Below, in pieces: positions 5,008-5,079 of a stretch of 5,079 nt of DNA. Source of the stretch: Alphaproteobacteria bacterium (GTDB lineage: Bacteria; Pseudomonadota; Alphaproteobacteria; Rhodobacterales; Rhodobacteraceae). The position numbers and the translations under genes were made by a program. Location: the NCBI GenBank assembly GCA_030425945.1, contig JAUHZL010000237.1, positions 1 to 5,079 of the forward strand. The letters are read 5' to 3'. Each line of letters opens with the position of its first letter. The first letter of the stretch is position 1. The notes beneath the pieces were generated by a model, which did no database searches, was not told the DNA's origin, and saw nothing but the letters and a program-made list of their open reading frames with translations.

Positions 5008-5079
5008 TCGTGCTCGGGCTGACCGGTTCCATCGGGATGGGCAAGAGCACCACGGCGCAGATGTTCCGCGACGAGGGCG
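5004..5079 (+). CDS. coaE: Dephospho-CoA kinase (5' fragment, cut by window end)
   Basis: CoaE phosphorylates dephospho-CoA with ATP, the last step of coenzyme A synthesis. Only 25 codons are visible: a short beta strand MIVLGLTG followed by the Walker A loop GSIGMGKST (8-16) and AQMFRDEG. This LTGSIGMGKST start is characteristic of CoaE, and maf-aroE-coaE is a familiar alphaproteobacterial order. The ATG at 5004 overlaps the aroE stop (ATGA). The only possible Shine-Dalgarno, GAGG at 4987-4990, is 13 bases away, so coupling to aroE translation is likely. Confidence 0.9.
   Translation, partial: MIVLGLTGSIGMGKSTTAQMFRDEG

Overview
The window is very GC-rich and dense with genes. It holds six protein genes in two divergent groups, with one intergenic gap of about 420 bp between them. 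Protein sequences and gene order (mnmE, rho and hemJ on one side; maf, aroE and coaE on the other) suggest a high-GC alphaproteobacterium, most likely Rhodobacterales (Rhodobacter/Roseobacter group). This assignment rests on remembered family patterns, not on a search.

Left half, minus strand, read right to left: hemJ (3160-2711, protoporphyrinogen IX oxidase, membrane), a 152-bp spacer with a likely rho promoter and leader, rho (2558-1287, transcription termination factor), then mnmE (1273 to beyond base 1, tRNA U34-modification GTPase). The window cuts mnmE just before its last codon. Rho and mnmE are 13 bp apart and probably cotranscribed.

Middle, 3161-3583: a divergent intergenic region with no convincing gene. 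It holds an A-rich tract with three AAAAG units, two near-matches to the DnaA box, two copies of a 14-bp palindromic motif (CCGGGTTRTCCCGG) plus a diverged third, a GGTCC tandem repeat, two GANTC sites and a possible maf promoter. It is the least explained part of the window. In Caulobacter the chromosome origin lies near hemE in a related neighbourhood, so an origin or regulatory role is worth testing, but strand composition here does not clearly support an origin.

Right half, plus strand: maf (3584-4180, nucleotide pyrophosphatase), aroE (4177-5007, shikimate dehydrogenase) and coaE (from 5004, dephospho-CoA kinase, only 25 codons visible). Each pair overlaps by the 4 bases ATGA, which indicates one translationally coupled operon.

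The genes are conserved housekeeping functions: tRNA modification, transcription termination, haem synthesis, nucleotide-pool cleaning, aromatic amino-acid synthesis and coenzyme A synthesis. No mobile element, CRISPR array, RNA gene or clearly new system is visible. The best leads are the repeat-rich divergent gap, the dyads upstream of rho, and a sharp difference in codon endings between mnmE and aroE.
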